Assembly (NCBI GenBank): GCA_048976805.1
Contig: JBHGUR010000101.1
Location: forward strand, 85,901 to 149,900
DNA: 64,000 nt
Source: Ectobacillus sp048976805
Lineage (GTDB): Bacteria; Bacillota; Bacilli; Bacillales; Bacillaceae_G
Direction: 5' to 3'
Under the pieces are notes generated by a model. That model made no database searches. It was not told the DNA's origin and saw nothing but the letters and a program-made list of their open reading frames with translations. Positions 43,471 to 51,639 of this stretch are shown in pieces. A program made the translations under genes and the position numbers. Positions within the stretch are counted from its first letter, which is position 1. Each line of letters opens with the position of its first letter.

Positions 43471-43503
43471 AAAAGCTGTTGAGATTTTCAACAGCTTTTT
43501 TTA
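43471..43503 (+). terminator. Terminator after the symporter gene
   Basis: AAAAGCTGTTGA pairs with TTTCAACAGCTTTT around a GAT loop and ends in seven T. Strong, perfect stem. Confidence 0.9.
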
Positions 43504-43590
43504 TAAGTGAATATTTTGATTGTGTAATTCGCTAGGAGAGAAGAAGCGGTTAAAGGAGCAGCAGTAATGGAGAGGAGAAAGGGGGACTGT

Positions 43591-43833
43591 TTACAGTCCT
43601 TTATTAATAAAAACTTCTATTAGAGCAGCGATAACAGCGCCGATGATGACCCGCAAAATCCATGTAGTATTGTTCATAATGCGTGTAATATCCTTTTTCA
43701 TTATTTCCATATCTTTTTCAATGGCAGCTACTTTTTTTTCGAGTTCACACACATCTTGAAGCAAATCTTTTTGCTCTACCTGGATGATTTTAATTCCTTG
43801 TTCTTGATATTCGGGGGTTTCCATATTACTCAC
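43591..43833 (-). CDS. XhlA-like small membrane protein
   Basis: 80 residues: a charged coiled coil (20-55, DLLQDVCELEKKVAAIEKDMEIMKKDITRI) and then one membrane segment (WILRVIIGAVIAALIEVFI). This is the plan of XhlA, the PBSX-type holin helper. No other phage genes are near, so it may be a domesticated or stand-alone copy. RBS AGGAGTGTGAG precedes the ATG. Confidence 0.6.
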   Translation of the reverse strand: MSNMETPEYQEQGIKIIQVEQKDLLQDVCELEKKVAAIEKDMEIMKKDITRIMNNTTWILRVIIGAVIAALIEVFINKGL

Positions 43834-44002
43834 ACTCCTCTACATAGAATTAGAATAGCTTGTCCTTTATCATATGCAACACCAATAAGAAGAGTGTGCG
43901 TTATATTGCATTATATAGTTTATATAATGTAATTTTCCTTTTACCAATGAAATCATTAAGAAACAGTAAAAATATTATGTAAACAACCCTCGTAATTAAC
44001 TG

Positions 44003-44030
44003 AATAGCCCTTGCAGCTGCAAAGGCTATT
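44003..44030 (-). terminator. Hairpin at the end of the YczE-like gene
   Basis: AATAGCC-TTGCAGCTGCAA-GGCTATT is palindromic with one unpaired base. It overlaps the last codons of the minus-strand gene. No good U-run follows, so terminator function is not certain. Confidence 0.45.
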
Positions 44031-44646
44031 GTATGTTCGGTTCCCTGTTTGTTTGCCGTTTTAGCAATTGCTCGAATTTGGGATAAAAATATTGAACCAC
44101 AAATCCAAGCAAAGCGGTAACGATAATAGTTCCCACGCCGATTGCGCCGCGAAACAAAAAGGCTAGCAAAAGCGCAAATCCTTCGCTTATAATCCGTGAT
44201 GTACGCAGCGTTAGGCCAAAGCGAGTATGAATTGCAATCATAAGTGTATCCATCGGGCTTGATGGGAATTTTGCCTGCAGATAAATCGCAACACCTAGCC
44301 CCAGCGTTAAAATGCCGAAGAAAAGAGCAGCGTATTGTAAGATAGGAGATTGTGGAGAAAAGTTTTTAAACACAATAAGCAGCCAAAAATCAATGAGCAT
44401 ACCAATAACAAAAATAGTTGCCGCTGCTAAAATTTCCGGCCTTCTTTTTAGTAAAAATGCATTAATAACAATGAGCACAATCCCGTTAATGAAAACACAG
44501 GTTCCAACTGTTAATCCAAATACGCGAGACTCTCCGACTGCTAGCGCATCCCATGCCGATGCCCCGAGATTAGAACGGATAATGAGCCCTACTCCCATCG
44601 TTAAAATTAGCAATCCTGCAGTAAAAAAAATCAATCGTTCTTTCAT
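44026..44646 (-). CDS. YczE/YyaS/YitT-type integral membrane protein
   Basis: 206 residues from ATG 44646 (GAGGAGAG upstream; the frame opens seven codons earlier). Five membrane segments; the first motif IIRSNLGASAWDALAVG and the paralogous AIYLQAKFPSSPMDTLMIAIH are typical of the YczE/YyaS family, whose role is unknown. It lies alone. Confidence 0.75.
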   Translation of the reverse strand: MKERLIFFTAGLLILTMGVGLIIRSNLGASAWDALAVGESRVFGLTVGTCVFINGIVLIVINAFLLKRRPEILAAATIFVIGMLIDFWLLIVFKNFSPQSPILQYAALFFGILTLGLGVAIYLQAKFPSSPMDTLMIAIHTRFGLTLRTSRIISEGFALLLAFLFRGAIGVGTIIVTALLGFVVQYFYPKFEQLLKRQTNREPNIQ

Positions 44647-45060
44647 GGCACTCTCCTCATGTATCAATCTTAGCTGAAGCCCATATAAAGCTATGAACTC
44701 ATATCATTTCTCTTGTAGTATATCACTTATTCGAGAAAGTATAATTTTATCATATACAGGTGAAAGTACAAGACTTTACTGTGAGAAAAAACATATATTA
44801 TACAAATATAAATTAAAAATGATATAAAAGACTTTAGATGGGAGAGCGGGTCCTGTTATGCAGAGAGGCCCCCATTTTTGCCTTGTATAAGCTGTTGTTT
44901 ATTCTATGTGTATATAAATACAAGTTGAAAAAAGAACATAAATAGCAGGATAGAAAACAATACAATGTATAATGATTGCCGTTACGTTTTCGCTGAATTT
45001 TTCTCTATTCTACTGTATAATAAGCAAAGAGAAGGGGCATACTCTCTCGCCTAAAATAAT
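44647..45060. other. Gene-free region with orphan hairpin
   Basis: About 410 AT-rich bases without a supported gene. At 44838-44877 ATGGG...GGGTCC can pair with GGCCC-CCAT followed by TTTTTG, which resembles a terminator with no gene before it on that strand. A short untranslated RNA or a worn gene end is possible. Confidence 0.3.
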
Positions 45061-45216
45061 GGCTGTGTTAAACGTTGGTGTTGATATATAAAACCTTTTT
45101 TTAGAGAGGAAGAGAGTGGGGGTTGCCGTTAGGTTCTACATAGCCGTGATGTGCAGGCCTATGTTATAAATCATGTGATTTTGACGTAAAAATCAACATT
45201 GGCCTTTAACAGAGCC
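45061..45216 (+). mobile_element. MITE-like element, copy 3 (same ends, different core)
   Basis: 156 bp from GGCTGTGTTAAA to TTTAACAGAGCC, flanked by an exact 8-bp duplication AAAATAAT (45053-45060 and 45217-45224). The second subterminal motif TGTTGAT/ATCAACA is also kept. The inside lacks the GC-rich core and shares only a short stretch (AAAACCT.TTTTAGA, GGAAGAGAG) with the reverse strand of repeat family 2. Confidence 0.85.
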
Positions 45217-45252
45217 AAAATAATAAAAGGGCAATTAGTGTCTGAAAAATTA

Positions 45253-45278
45253 ACCGGCTTTTGTCCGGTTTTTCTTAT
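45253..45278 (+). terminator. Terminator-like hairpin just before topB
   Basis: AACCGG pairs with CCGGTT around CTTTTGT and is followed by TTTC. It ends about 10 bases before the topB Shine-Dalgarno, so it may act as an attenuator or close transcription that comes from the inserted element. Confidence 0.5.
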
Positions 45279-45301
45279 GTACCGAGGGAAGGTGTTAAAG
45301 A

Positions 45302-47467
45302 TTGAAGGTTATTATTGCTGAGAAACCGGATCAGGCAATGAAACTGGCTGCGCCGTTTACTTTTAAAAAGAAAGACGGCTATTTAGAAGTGGCTGCAAAC
45401 TCATATTTTCCAAATGGAGCTTTTTTTACTTGGGCGGTCGGGCACATTTGTGAGCTTCTCTCCCCGGAAGAATATAACGACAGTTGGAAAAAGTGGTCGG
45501 TTGCAACTTTGCCGATGATTCCCGAAAAATTTCAATATAAAGTAACAAAATCAAAAGCAAAGCAATTTTATATTATTCGAGATTTATTGAAAAAAACGGA
45601 AGTAACAGAAATTATTCATGCTGGTGATGCCGGGCGCGAAGGTGAGTTGATTGTGCGGACGATTGTGCAAACCGCCCGCATTAACAAGCCGATGAAACGG
45701 CTGTGGATTTCATCTTTGACAGAAAAAGCGGTAAAAGACGGATTTGCCCATTTGCTTTCGGAAGCCGATACGCGCAATTTATACTATGAAGCATATAGCC
45801 GTGCCTGTGCGGATTGGCTCGTCGGGATGAATGCATCTCGCGTGTATACAATCTTAATGAAGCAGCACGGCATTTCCGATGTGTTTTCTGCCGGACGTGT
45901 CCAAACGCCTACGCTTGCCCTCGTTGTAAAGCGGGAAAAAGAGATCGCAAACTTTGTATCAAAGTCGTTTTGGGAAGTGGCGGCTTTATTTGAGATGAAT
46001 GGCAAGCAATATGAAGGCAAGTGGCATAAAAATAATGAAACGCGCTTAGATGATCCCAATATGGCTGCAAAAATCGCTGCATTTTGTGAAGGCAAGCCTG
46101 CAAGCATTGAAGAGATAGAAACGGAACGGAAAGAGTTTCAGCCGCCGCTATTGTTCAATTTATCATCTCTCCAAGCAACTGCAAACCGGGCATTTAAGTT
46201 TTCTCCGAAGAAAACTCTCGATATCGCACAAAGTTTGTATACAAAAGGGTTTTTGTCTTATCCCCGTTCTGATTCTAATTTTGTGACAAAGGGGGAGGCA
46301 GAAGGGTTTGCCGATATTTTAGCCAAGCTCTCTCGTCAGGAAGCATACTGTGCGTATTTTCCAACGCCGATTTCATCTATCATGAACAACAAACGATATG
46401 TAAATGAAAAGAAGGTTACAGATCATTATGCGATTATTCCAACAGAGCAGGTGCCGAATGTTACGAAACTGAGCGGCGATGAACAGAAAATTTATGATTT
46501 GGTGGCAAAGCGGCTGATTGCGGCACATTACGAGGCGGCGGTTTTTGACTATACGAATGTGACGACGCTAGTAGATGGGCGCGCAACATTTATATCAAAA
46601 GGAAAGCAGCAAATCAGGGAAGGCTGGCGGAAGGTATTATTTGCAGAGAATACGAAGGACGAAGATGATAATGTACTTTTACCGCCTCTTGCACAAGGAG
46701 AGAATGGCGTTGTTGCTGCAGTAAAAGTAAAAGAAGGAAAGACACAGCCGCCAAAGCGCTATACGGAAGGGCAGCTTATTACTTTAATGAAAACGGCCGG
46801 TAAAGTATTGGAGGATCAATCCCTTGAGAAAGTATTAAATAAAGTGGAAGGGCTTGGAACTGAAGCTACTCGGGCAGGCATTATTACGATGCTTAAGGAC
46901 CGTAAATATATTGAGGTGCGGAAAAACCAAGTATATGCGACAGAAAAAGGGATGCTTCTTATTGATGCTATCGGAGAGCAAATTCTTGCTTCTCCAGAGA
47001 TGACGGCGCGCTGGGAGCAGCGTCTTGCTGAAATTGGGGATGGAAAAGCTGATGCGGCTTCATTTATGGAACAGGCAAAAAAGCTTGCCGCCAAAATTAT
47101 TGAAAATGCAGTTGCGCAGTCGAAACATTGGGATTTTAGCAATATTGACAAAACACCATTTCAGCACGCGAAGTCAGGAAAAAAAGAAACAAAACCACTT
47201 GGTGCTTGTAAAAAGTGCGATGGAAAAATCATTGATAAAGGAGCTTTTTATGGTTGTACAAACTATGCAACGACAAAATGCACCTTCACAATTTCGAAGA
47301 AAATACTTGGAAAAAACATTTCACAAGCGAATGTTCGAAAGCTTTTAAAGGACGGGAAAACGGATATTATTAAAGGGTTTAAAAAGGGCGAGAAAATGTT
47401 TGATGCGAAGTTGGAATGGCAGGATGAAAAGATAAGTTTTTTATTTGAAGGCTCTGTTAAAGGCTAA
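45302..47467 (+). CDS. topB: DNA topoisomerase III, end formed by an inserted element
   Basis: 721 residues. Type IA topoisomerase: the Toprim domain has EKPD near residue 7-10 and the acidic motif HAGDAGREGELI at about 106-117 (D109); the active-site Tyr is in GFLSYPRSDSNF (Tyr320). A C-terminal zinc-finger-like part has CKKCDGK and a later C...C pair. TTG start with AAGGTG upstream. The last residues GSVKG and the TAA come from the end of MITE copy 4, so the original C-terminus was replaced. Confidence 0.93.
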   Translation: MKVIIAEKPDQAMKLAAPFTFKKKDGYLEVAANSYFPNGAFFTWAVGHICELLSPEEYNDSWKKWSVATLPMIPEKFQYKVTKSKAKQFYIIRDLLKKTEVTEIIHAGDAGREGELIVRTIVQTARINKPMKRLWISSLTEKAVKDGFAHLLSEADTRNLYYEAYSRACADWLVGMNASRVYTILMKQHGISDVFSAGRVQTPTLALVVKREKEIANFVSKSFWEVAALFEMNGKQYEGKWHKNNETRLDDPNMAAKIAAFCEGKPASIEEIETERKEFQPPLLFNLSSLQATANRAFKFSPKKTLDIAQSLYTKGFLSYPRSDSNFVTKGEAEGFADILAKLSRQEAYCAYFPTPISSIMNNKRYVNEKKVTDHYAIIPTEQVPNVTKLSGDEQKIYDLVAKRLIAAHYEAAVFDYTNVTTLVDGRATFISKGKQQIREGWRKVLFAENTKDEDDNVLLPPLAQGENGVVAAVKVKEGKTQPPKRYTEGQLITLMKTAGKVLEDQSLEKVLNKVEGLGTEATRAGIITMLKDRKYIEVRKNQVYATEKGMLLIDAIGEQILASPEMTARWEQRLAEIGDGKADAASFMEQAKKLAAKIIENAVAQSKHWDFSNIDKTPFQHAKSGKKETKPLGACKKCDGKIIDKGAFYGCTNYATTKCTFTISKKILGKNISQANVRKLLKDGKTDIIKGFKKGEKMFDAKLEWQDEKISFLFEGSVKG

Positions 47468-47592
47468 TGTTGATTTTGATTGATTTGTTGATTGGGACGA
47501 AAGGCGGCGACTCCAGCGGGAAAAGCGGCTCGGCCCCGCCCGCGGAAAGCGTCCGCCTGTAGTGGAACATCAACAATCAAGTTTAACAGAGA
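47450..47592 (-). mobile_element. MITE-like element, copy 4 (short form), inserted in topB
   Basis: About 143 bp, core reversed relative to copies 1 and 2. The left end GGCTCTGTTAAAGGCTAA lies in the topB frame and gives its last five residues and stop codon. The far end reads TTTAACAGAGAC, with two changes, and no target duplication is seen. It lacks the CTCGCTGCGCTCAG segment, as copy 5 does, consistent with deletion between CCGCTT repeats. Confidence 0.85.
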
Positions 47593-47690
47593 CACCCATG
47601 CTATTGCGAATAGCACCACGATGGATAAAAGTTACATTTTATGGTGTAATTAAAGGTTGCCAAAAATGAGCATTTTTTAGGGGAGCCTAT

Positions 47691-47816
47691 TTGAAAAAAG
47701 TAAATATATTTGCTGAAGATATTTGGCTATGCCTACTAGAGACAGGTTCATGTGATGAACGTGTCTCTTATAAATATAGAGAAATCAGTAAATATTCATC
47801 ACTTTTTTGGAGATAA
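47691..47816 (+). CDS. Possible 41-residue protein
   Basis: TTG start with AGGGGAG eight bases upstream; product begins MKKVNIFAEDIWLCLLETG and ends SKYSSLFWR. No family recognised. A stem (GAGACAGGTTCA with TGAACGTGTCTC) lies inside it, which argues that the region could instead be a terminator or worn DNA. Weak call. Confidence 0.25.
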   Translation: MKKVNIFAEDIWLCLLETGSCDERVSYKYREISKYSSLFWR

Positions 47817-47956
47817 TACAATATATCAAAGGGGCATATAGATATACAATAAAAGCTAGGGTTTTATAAAATTTGGAATAACTTTGAATAAATTGTGTAC
47901 TTGAAAGAAAATACTTGAATTCGTTTTCAGAATGGTGTAAATTAAATTCATAAAGT

Positions 47957-47973
47957 AATCCGAAACGTTTTGG
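47957..47973 (+). promoter_or_regulatory. Repressor operator before the LacI-type gene
   Basis: ATCCGAAACGTTTTGG matches the operator pair at 49023-49071 except in the right arm (TTTTGG for TTTCGG). It overlaps the Shine-Dalgarno region of the repressor gene. Confidence 0.6.
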
Positions 47974-47984
47974 AGGATTTGAAG

Positions 47985-49001
47985 ATGGCTACAATTAAGG
48001 ATATTGCGAAAGCCACTGGATATTCAATCACAACAGTATCACGGGCGTTAAATGGATATTCGGATGTGAGTGAAAAAACTCGCCAAAAAATACAACAGGC
48101 TGCTAAAGAGTTGAATTATAGTCCGAATGCTTTAGCACGCAGTTTAGTGATGCAGGAAACGAAAACAATCGGGTTGCTTGTTTCGAGCCTTACTTATAAG
48201 AACTCAAAAAGCAATTTTGTCTTTGAAATGTTGTGTGGCATTAACGAATATGTAGGAACAACGGATTTTGATATCATTCTGTTTAGTACAAATTCAGTAA
48301 AGCAACACTTGAAAACGTATACGCAGCTTTGTAGAGAAAGACAAGTAGACGGGGTCATTTTACAAGGAGTCAAGTTAAATGATCCGTACTTGCAAGAGGT
48401 TATTAATAGCGATATTCCTTGCGTGTTAATTGATATTCCGGTTGAAACGTCCACAGTCGGTTATGTAACGACAAACCATAAAGAAAGCGCAAAAGAAGCG
48501 GTGCAATATTTAATAGATTTAAAACATAAACATATTGCATTTATAAACGGCTACAATACAGCTTATGTTTCTAAGCTGCGATTGGAAGGCTATAAAGAAG
48601 CGCTTGCAGAACGAAATATTCCGTTCCGTGAAGAGTGGGTTGTAGACGGGGAATTTTCGCAAGAAACAGCTAGAGAAAAGGCGCACATGCTGTTGACTCA
48701 ATATCCGGAAATTACGGCGATTTTTTGTGCGAGCGATTTAATGGCCCTTGGAGTACTAAGCGCTGCTGATAATCTTGGTATACACGTTCCAAAACGGCTG
48801 TCGGTTATCGGCTTTGACGATATTACCTTAGCCGAATTTGCACGGCCGGCGCTGACAACTGTTGCACAGGATAAATATCAAATGGGCTACGAAGCAGTAA
48901 AACTTCTTATTTCTATGCTGCATAATGAAACAGATACGCATTATAAAGAGTTAAAAAATACTTTAATAATTAGAGAGTCCACAGCAGAAAACCACAGATA
49001 A
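47985..49001 (+). CDS. LacI-family repressor of the maltose operon
   Basis: 338 residues from ATG 47985, eight bases after GGAGG; an in-frame TTG at 47970 is not needed. The N-terminal helix-turn-helix is ATIKDIAKATGYSITTVSRALNGYSDVSEKT, then the hinge NALARSLV; the sugar-binding domain follows (to 338, with IFCASDLMALGVL and VIGFDDITLAEFARPALTT). It corresponds in context to MdxR/MalR. Its own RBS region carries an operator (47960-47971), so it likely represses itself. Confidence 0.88.
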   Translation: MATIKDIAKATGYSITTVSRALNGYSDVSEKTRQKIQQAAKELNYSPNALARSLVMQETKTIGLLVSSLTYKNSKSNFVFEMLCGINEYVGTTDFDIILFSTNSVKQHLKTYTQLCRERQVDGVILQGVKLNDPYLQEVINSDIPCVLIDIPVETSTVGYVTTNHKESAKEAVQYLIDLKHKHIAFINGYNTAYVSKLRLEGYKEALAERNIPFREEWVVDGEFSQETAREKAHMLLTQYPEITAIFCASDLMALGVLSAADNLGIHVPKRLSVIGFDDITLAEFARPALTTVAQDKYQMGYEAVKLLISMLHNETDTHYKELKNTLIIRESTAENHR

Positions 49002-49022
49002 GTGGTTTTTGCTTAGGAATAA

Positions 49023-49071
49023 ATCCGAAACGTTTCGGATTATCGTTTAAAATAAATCCGAAACGTTTCGG
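49023..49071 (+). promoter_or_regulatory. Twin operators before maltose phosphorylase
   Basis: Two perfect copies of the palindrome TCCGAAACGTTTCGGA, at about 49025-49040 and 49056-49071, 31 bases apart (three helical turns, so the same face of the DNA). They fit a LacI-family site with central CG. The adjacent repressor gene is the obvious regulator. They lie about 90 bases before the next start codon. Confidence 0.8.
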
Positions 49072-49163
49072 AAAATTAAAATGGTTTTAGATATATTTGG
49101 AAAAAGTAGTTCTTTGCTTGCCAAATATTAAAAGAAACCTTTAATTTATAAGGAGTTGCAGAG

Positions 49164-51518
49164 ATGATACAGTATAATTTAGGGCAAGGGGAATTCAAAA
49201 ACTGGATTGTTTCCGAAACGGAATTTAATCCAAACTTCTTAGGGAAATGCGAAGCGATCATGGCGTTAGGGAATGGTTATTTAGGTCTTCGCTCTTCTGC
49301 AGAAGAAGCTTATTTAGGGCAAGTGCGCAATTTGTTTGTAGCCGGAACGTTCAATCAATTTGATGAATATGAAGTAACCGAGCTGCCAAACGCTGCTGAT
49401 ATTGTTGAACTTGCTATTACAATTAACGGTGAGAAATTCAGTCTTGAAAAAGGAAAAATCTTGGAGTACCGCCGTGATTTAAATGTAAAGACTGGCGAGC
49501 TTACCCGTCATGTTGTATGGGAAAACCGTAATGGGGAGCAATTTGAATTTTTATTTAGAAGATTTGCATCTTTGAAGAATTTGCATCTTATTGGAATGCG
49601 TGTTGAAATTACCGCTTTAAATAGTGATGCACAAATTAAAATCGGTTCCGGTATTAATGCGCAAATGACGAATACGGGTGCACAGCATTTTCATGAAGGT
49701 GAAAAGCGTATTTTTGATAAAAAATACATCCAATTAATTCAAACAACAACAGAATCTAAAATTGATTTTGTTTTCAATACTGTCCATAAATATGAAGTAA
49801 ACGGCCAAGAAATTGAAATGAAGCCGCGTATGGTTATGGATCGCCGTAAAGTGTTTGTTGAAGAGACTATTTCTCTAAAACAAGGCGAGGCCGTTGTAAT
49901 GGAAAAAATCTCAAATGTATATACAAGTCGCGATAAAGAGTATGATCATGAAAATTATAATCTGCAAGCTATGCGGAATGATGCCTTGCAGAATCTTCAA
50001 GAAGAAGCGGTAAAAGGATACGAGGCTCTTTTCCAAGAAAGTGCTGCTGAATGGTCGGAAAAATGGGAAAACATGAGTATTGAAATCGAAAGCGAAAATG
50101 AATTTGACCAGCTGGCAATCCGCTTTGCACACTATCATTTAATCATCATGACACCATCCCATGATAACCGCTTTGGCATCGGTGCAAAAGGTTTAACAGG
50201 AGAAGGTTATAAAGGCCATTCCTTCTGGGATACAGAAATTTTCATCTTGCCGTTCTTCACGTTTACGTATCCTGAGATTGCGAGAAAGTTGCTAGAGTAT
50301 CGTTATAATACAATTGAGGGAGCGAGAAAGAAAGCCCGTGACAACGGTTATGAAGGTGCGATGTACCCTTGGGAATCAGCATTTACAGGCGAAGAAGTTA
50401 CACCTGTTTGGGGTGCGGTTGACATTGTAACAGGAAAAGCGACAAAAATTTGGTCCGGCTTTATTGAACAGCATATTACATGCGATATCGTCTACGCGGT
50501 ATGGCAATATTACAAAGTAACAAATGACCAAGATTTTATGGACAAATACGGCTACGAAATCATGATGGATGCAGCGACGTTCTGGGCAAGCCGCCTTGAG
50601 TGGAATGAAGAGCATAACCGTTACCATATTAATGAAGTTATCGGCCCAGATGAGTATAAAGAGCATGTAAATAACAACGCATTTACAAATTACATGGCAC
50701 AATGGAATATCGCCACAGCTATTCAATATTACAATGATTTAAAAGAAAACCGTCCTGAGATTTGGAATAAGCTAAATGAAAAATTAAAACTTGAAGAGAC
50801 ATACGGAAAGTGGACAAGTAAAGTAGATAAAATTTACTTGCCGCAACCGCGCGGGGAAGATTTAGTTATTCCACAGGATGATACGTACCTGCAAAAACAA
50901 ATTATTGATTTGACAAAATATAAAAACCAAGAGCATGTTGGTTCCATTTTTGAAGACTATAACTTGGAGCAAGTAAATAATATTCAAGTTTCCAAACAAG
51001 CAGATATTATGGTTCTCTTCTATTTACTAGAGGATAAATTCCCGCAAGAAGTGAAACGTGCTAATTGGAACTACTATGAACCAAAAACGCTTCACGATTC
51101 TTCTTTAAGTTTATCCACGCATTGCGTATTAGCAAGCGATATGGAAGATCGCGAACTTGCTTATGACTTATTCGAGCGTGCAGCGCGCATCGATTTGGGG
51201 CCGAATATGAAATCGTCTGACCACGGTATGCATACAGCATCTATCGGTGGTGTATGGCAATCGGTTGTATTTGGATTCGGTGGCGTGAGAATGCTAAATG
51301 GAGAGTTGCGTATTAATCCAAAATTGCCAAAACAATGGAAGCGCTTATTCTTCCCATTCTATTGGCAAGAAGATCGATTAGAAGTAACGGTTACACAGGA
51401 TCAGGTAACAATTGAAAACGTTACAAAGAAAAATGAGGTACTTACGCTTGAGGTTAACGGCCAAGGGCACGAATTGAAAGGCAAGTTAGAAGTTCAATTA
51501 CAGCCTGTAAGAGTCTAA
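49164..51518 (+). CDS. Maltose phosphorylase (GH65)
   Basis: 784 residues, the full GH65 length. The N-terminal domain starts FLGKCEAIMALGNGYLGLRSSAEEAY. The (alpha/alpha)6 barrel has the HSFWDTEIFILPFFTFTYPE motif and the general acid E497 in INEVIGPDEYKEHVNNNAFTNYM. It splits maltose with phosphate into glucose and beta-glucose-1-phosphate, matching the beta-phosphoglucomutase at the end of the operon. Trehalose or kojibiose phosphorylase is possible in this family, but the maltodextrin import genes favour maltose. B. subtilis counterpart: mdxK/yvdK. Confidence 0.9.
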   Translation: MIQYNLGQGEFKNWIVSETEFNPNFLGKCEAIMALGNGYLGLRSSAEEAYLGQVRNLFVAGTFNQFDEYEVTELPNAADIVELAITINGEKFSLEKGKILEYRRDLNVKTGELTRHVVWENRNGEQFEFLFRRFASLKNLHLIGMRVEITALNSDAQIKIGSGINAQMTNTGAQHFHEGEKRIFDKKYIQLIQTTTESKIDFVFNTVHKYEVNGQEIEMKPRMVMDRRKVFVEETISLKQGEAVVMEKISNVYTSRDKEYDHENYNLQAMRNDALQNLQEEAVKGYEALFQESAAEWSEKWENMSIEIESENEFDQLAIRFAHYHLIIMTPSHDNRFGIGAKGLTGEGYKGHSFWDTEIFILPFFTFTYPEIARKLLEYRYNTIEGARKKARDNGYEGAMYPWESAFTGEEVTPVWGAVDIVTGKATKIWSGFIEQHITCDIVYAVWQYYKVTNDQDFMDKYGYEIMMDAATFWASRLEWNEEHNRYHINEVIGPDEYKEHVNNNAFTNYMAQWNIATAIQYYNDLKENRPEIWNKLNEKLKLEETYGKWTSKVDKIYLPQPRGEDLVIPQDDTYLQKQIIDLTKYKNQEHVGSIFEDYNLEQVNNIQVSKQADIMVLFYLLEDKFPQEVKRANWNYYEPKTLHDSSLSLSTHCVLASDMEDRELAYDLFERAARIDLGPNMKSSDHGMHTASIGGVWQSVVFGFGGVRMLNGELRINPKLPKQWKRLFFPFYWQEDRLEVTVTQDQVTIENVTKKNEVLTLEVNGQGHELKGKLEVQLQPVRV

Positions 51519-51525
51519 AAGAATT

Positions 51526-51550
51526 GGTGTCATGGGAATCCTATGACACC
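51526..51550 (+). terminator. Hairpin between maltose phosphorylase and mdxE
   Basis: GGTGTCAT pairs with ATGACACC around GGGAATCCT (GGA/TCC can also pair). It is followed by GATTAAAAAAT rather than a T-run, so it may weaken or process the transcript rather than stop it. Confidence 0.5.
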
Positions 51551-51639
51551 GATTAAAAAATAGCAATTACATTTGGACGTATGAGAGCAATACTCTCTTA
51601 CTTTATAAAATATCTTATTCCGGAAAGGAAGAATGAATC

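Noticed and set aside
43591..43833. Prophage remnant around the XhlA-like gene
   Set aside because: Only one phage-like gene is present; no endolysin, holin XhlB, integrase or att repeats are seen.
51526..51550. Transcription end of the maltose operon at this hairpin
   Set aside because: No T-run follows and the downstream genes clearly belong to the same pathway, so it is at most a partial stop.
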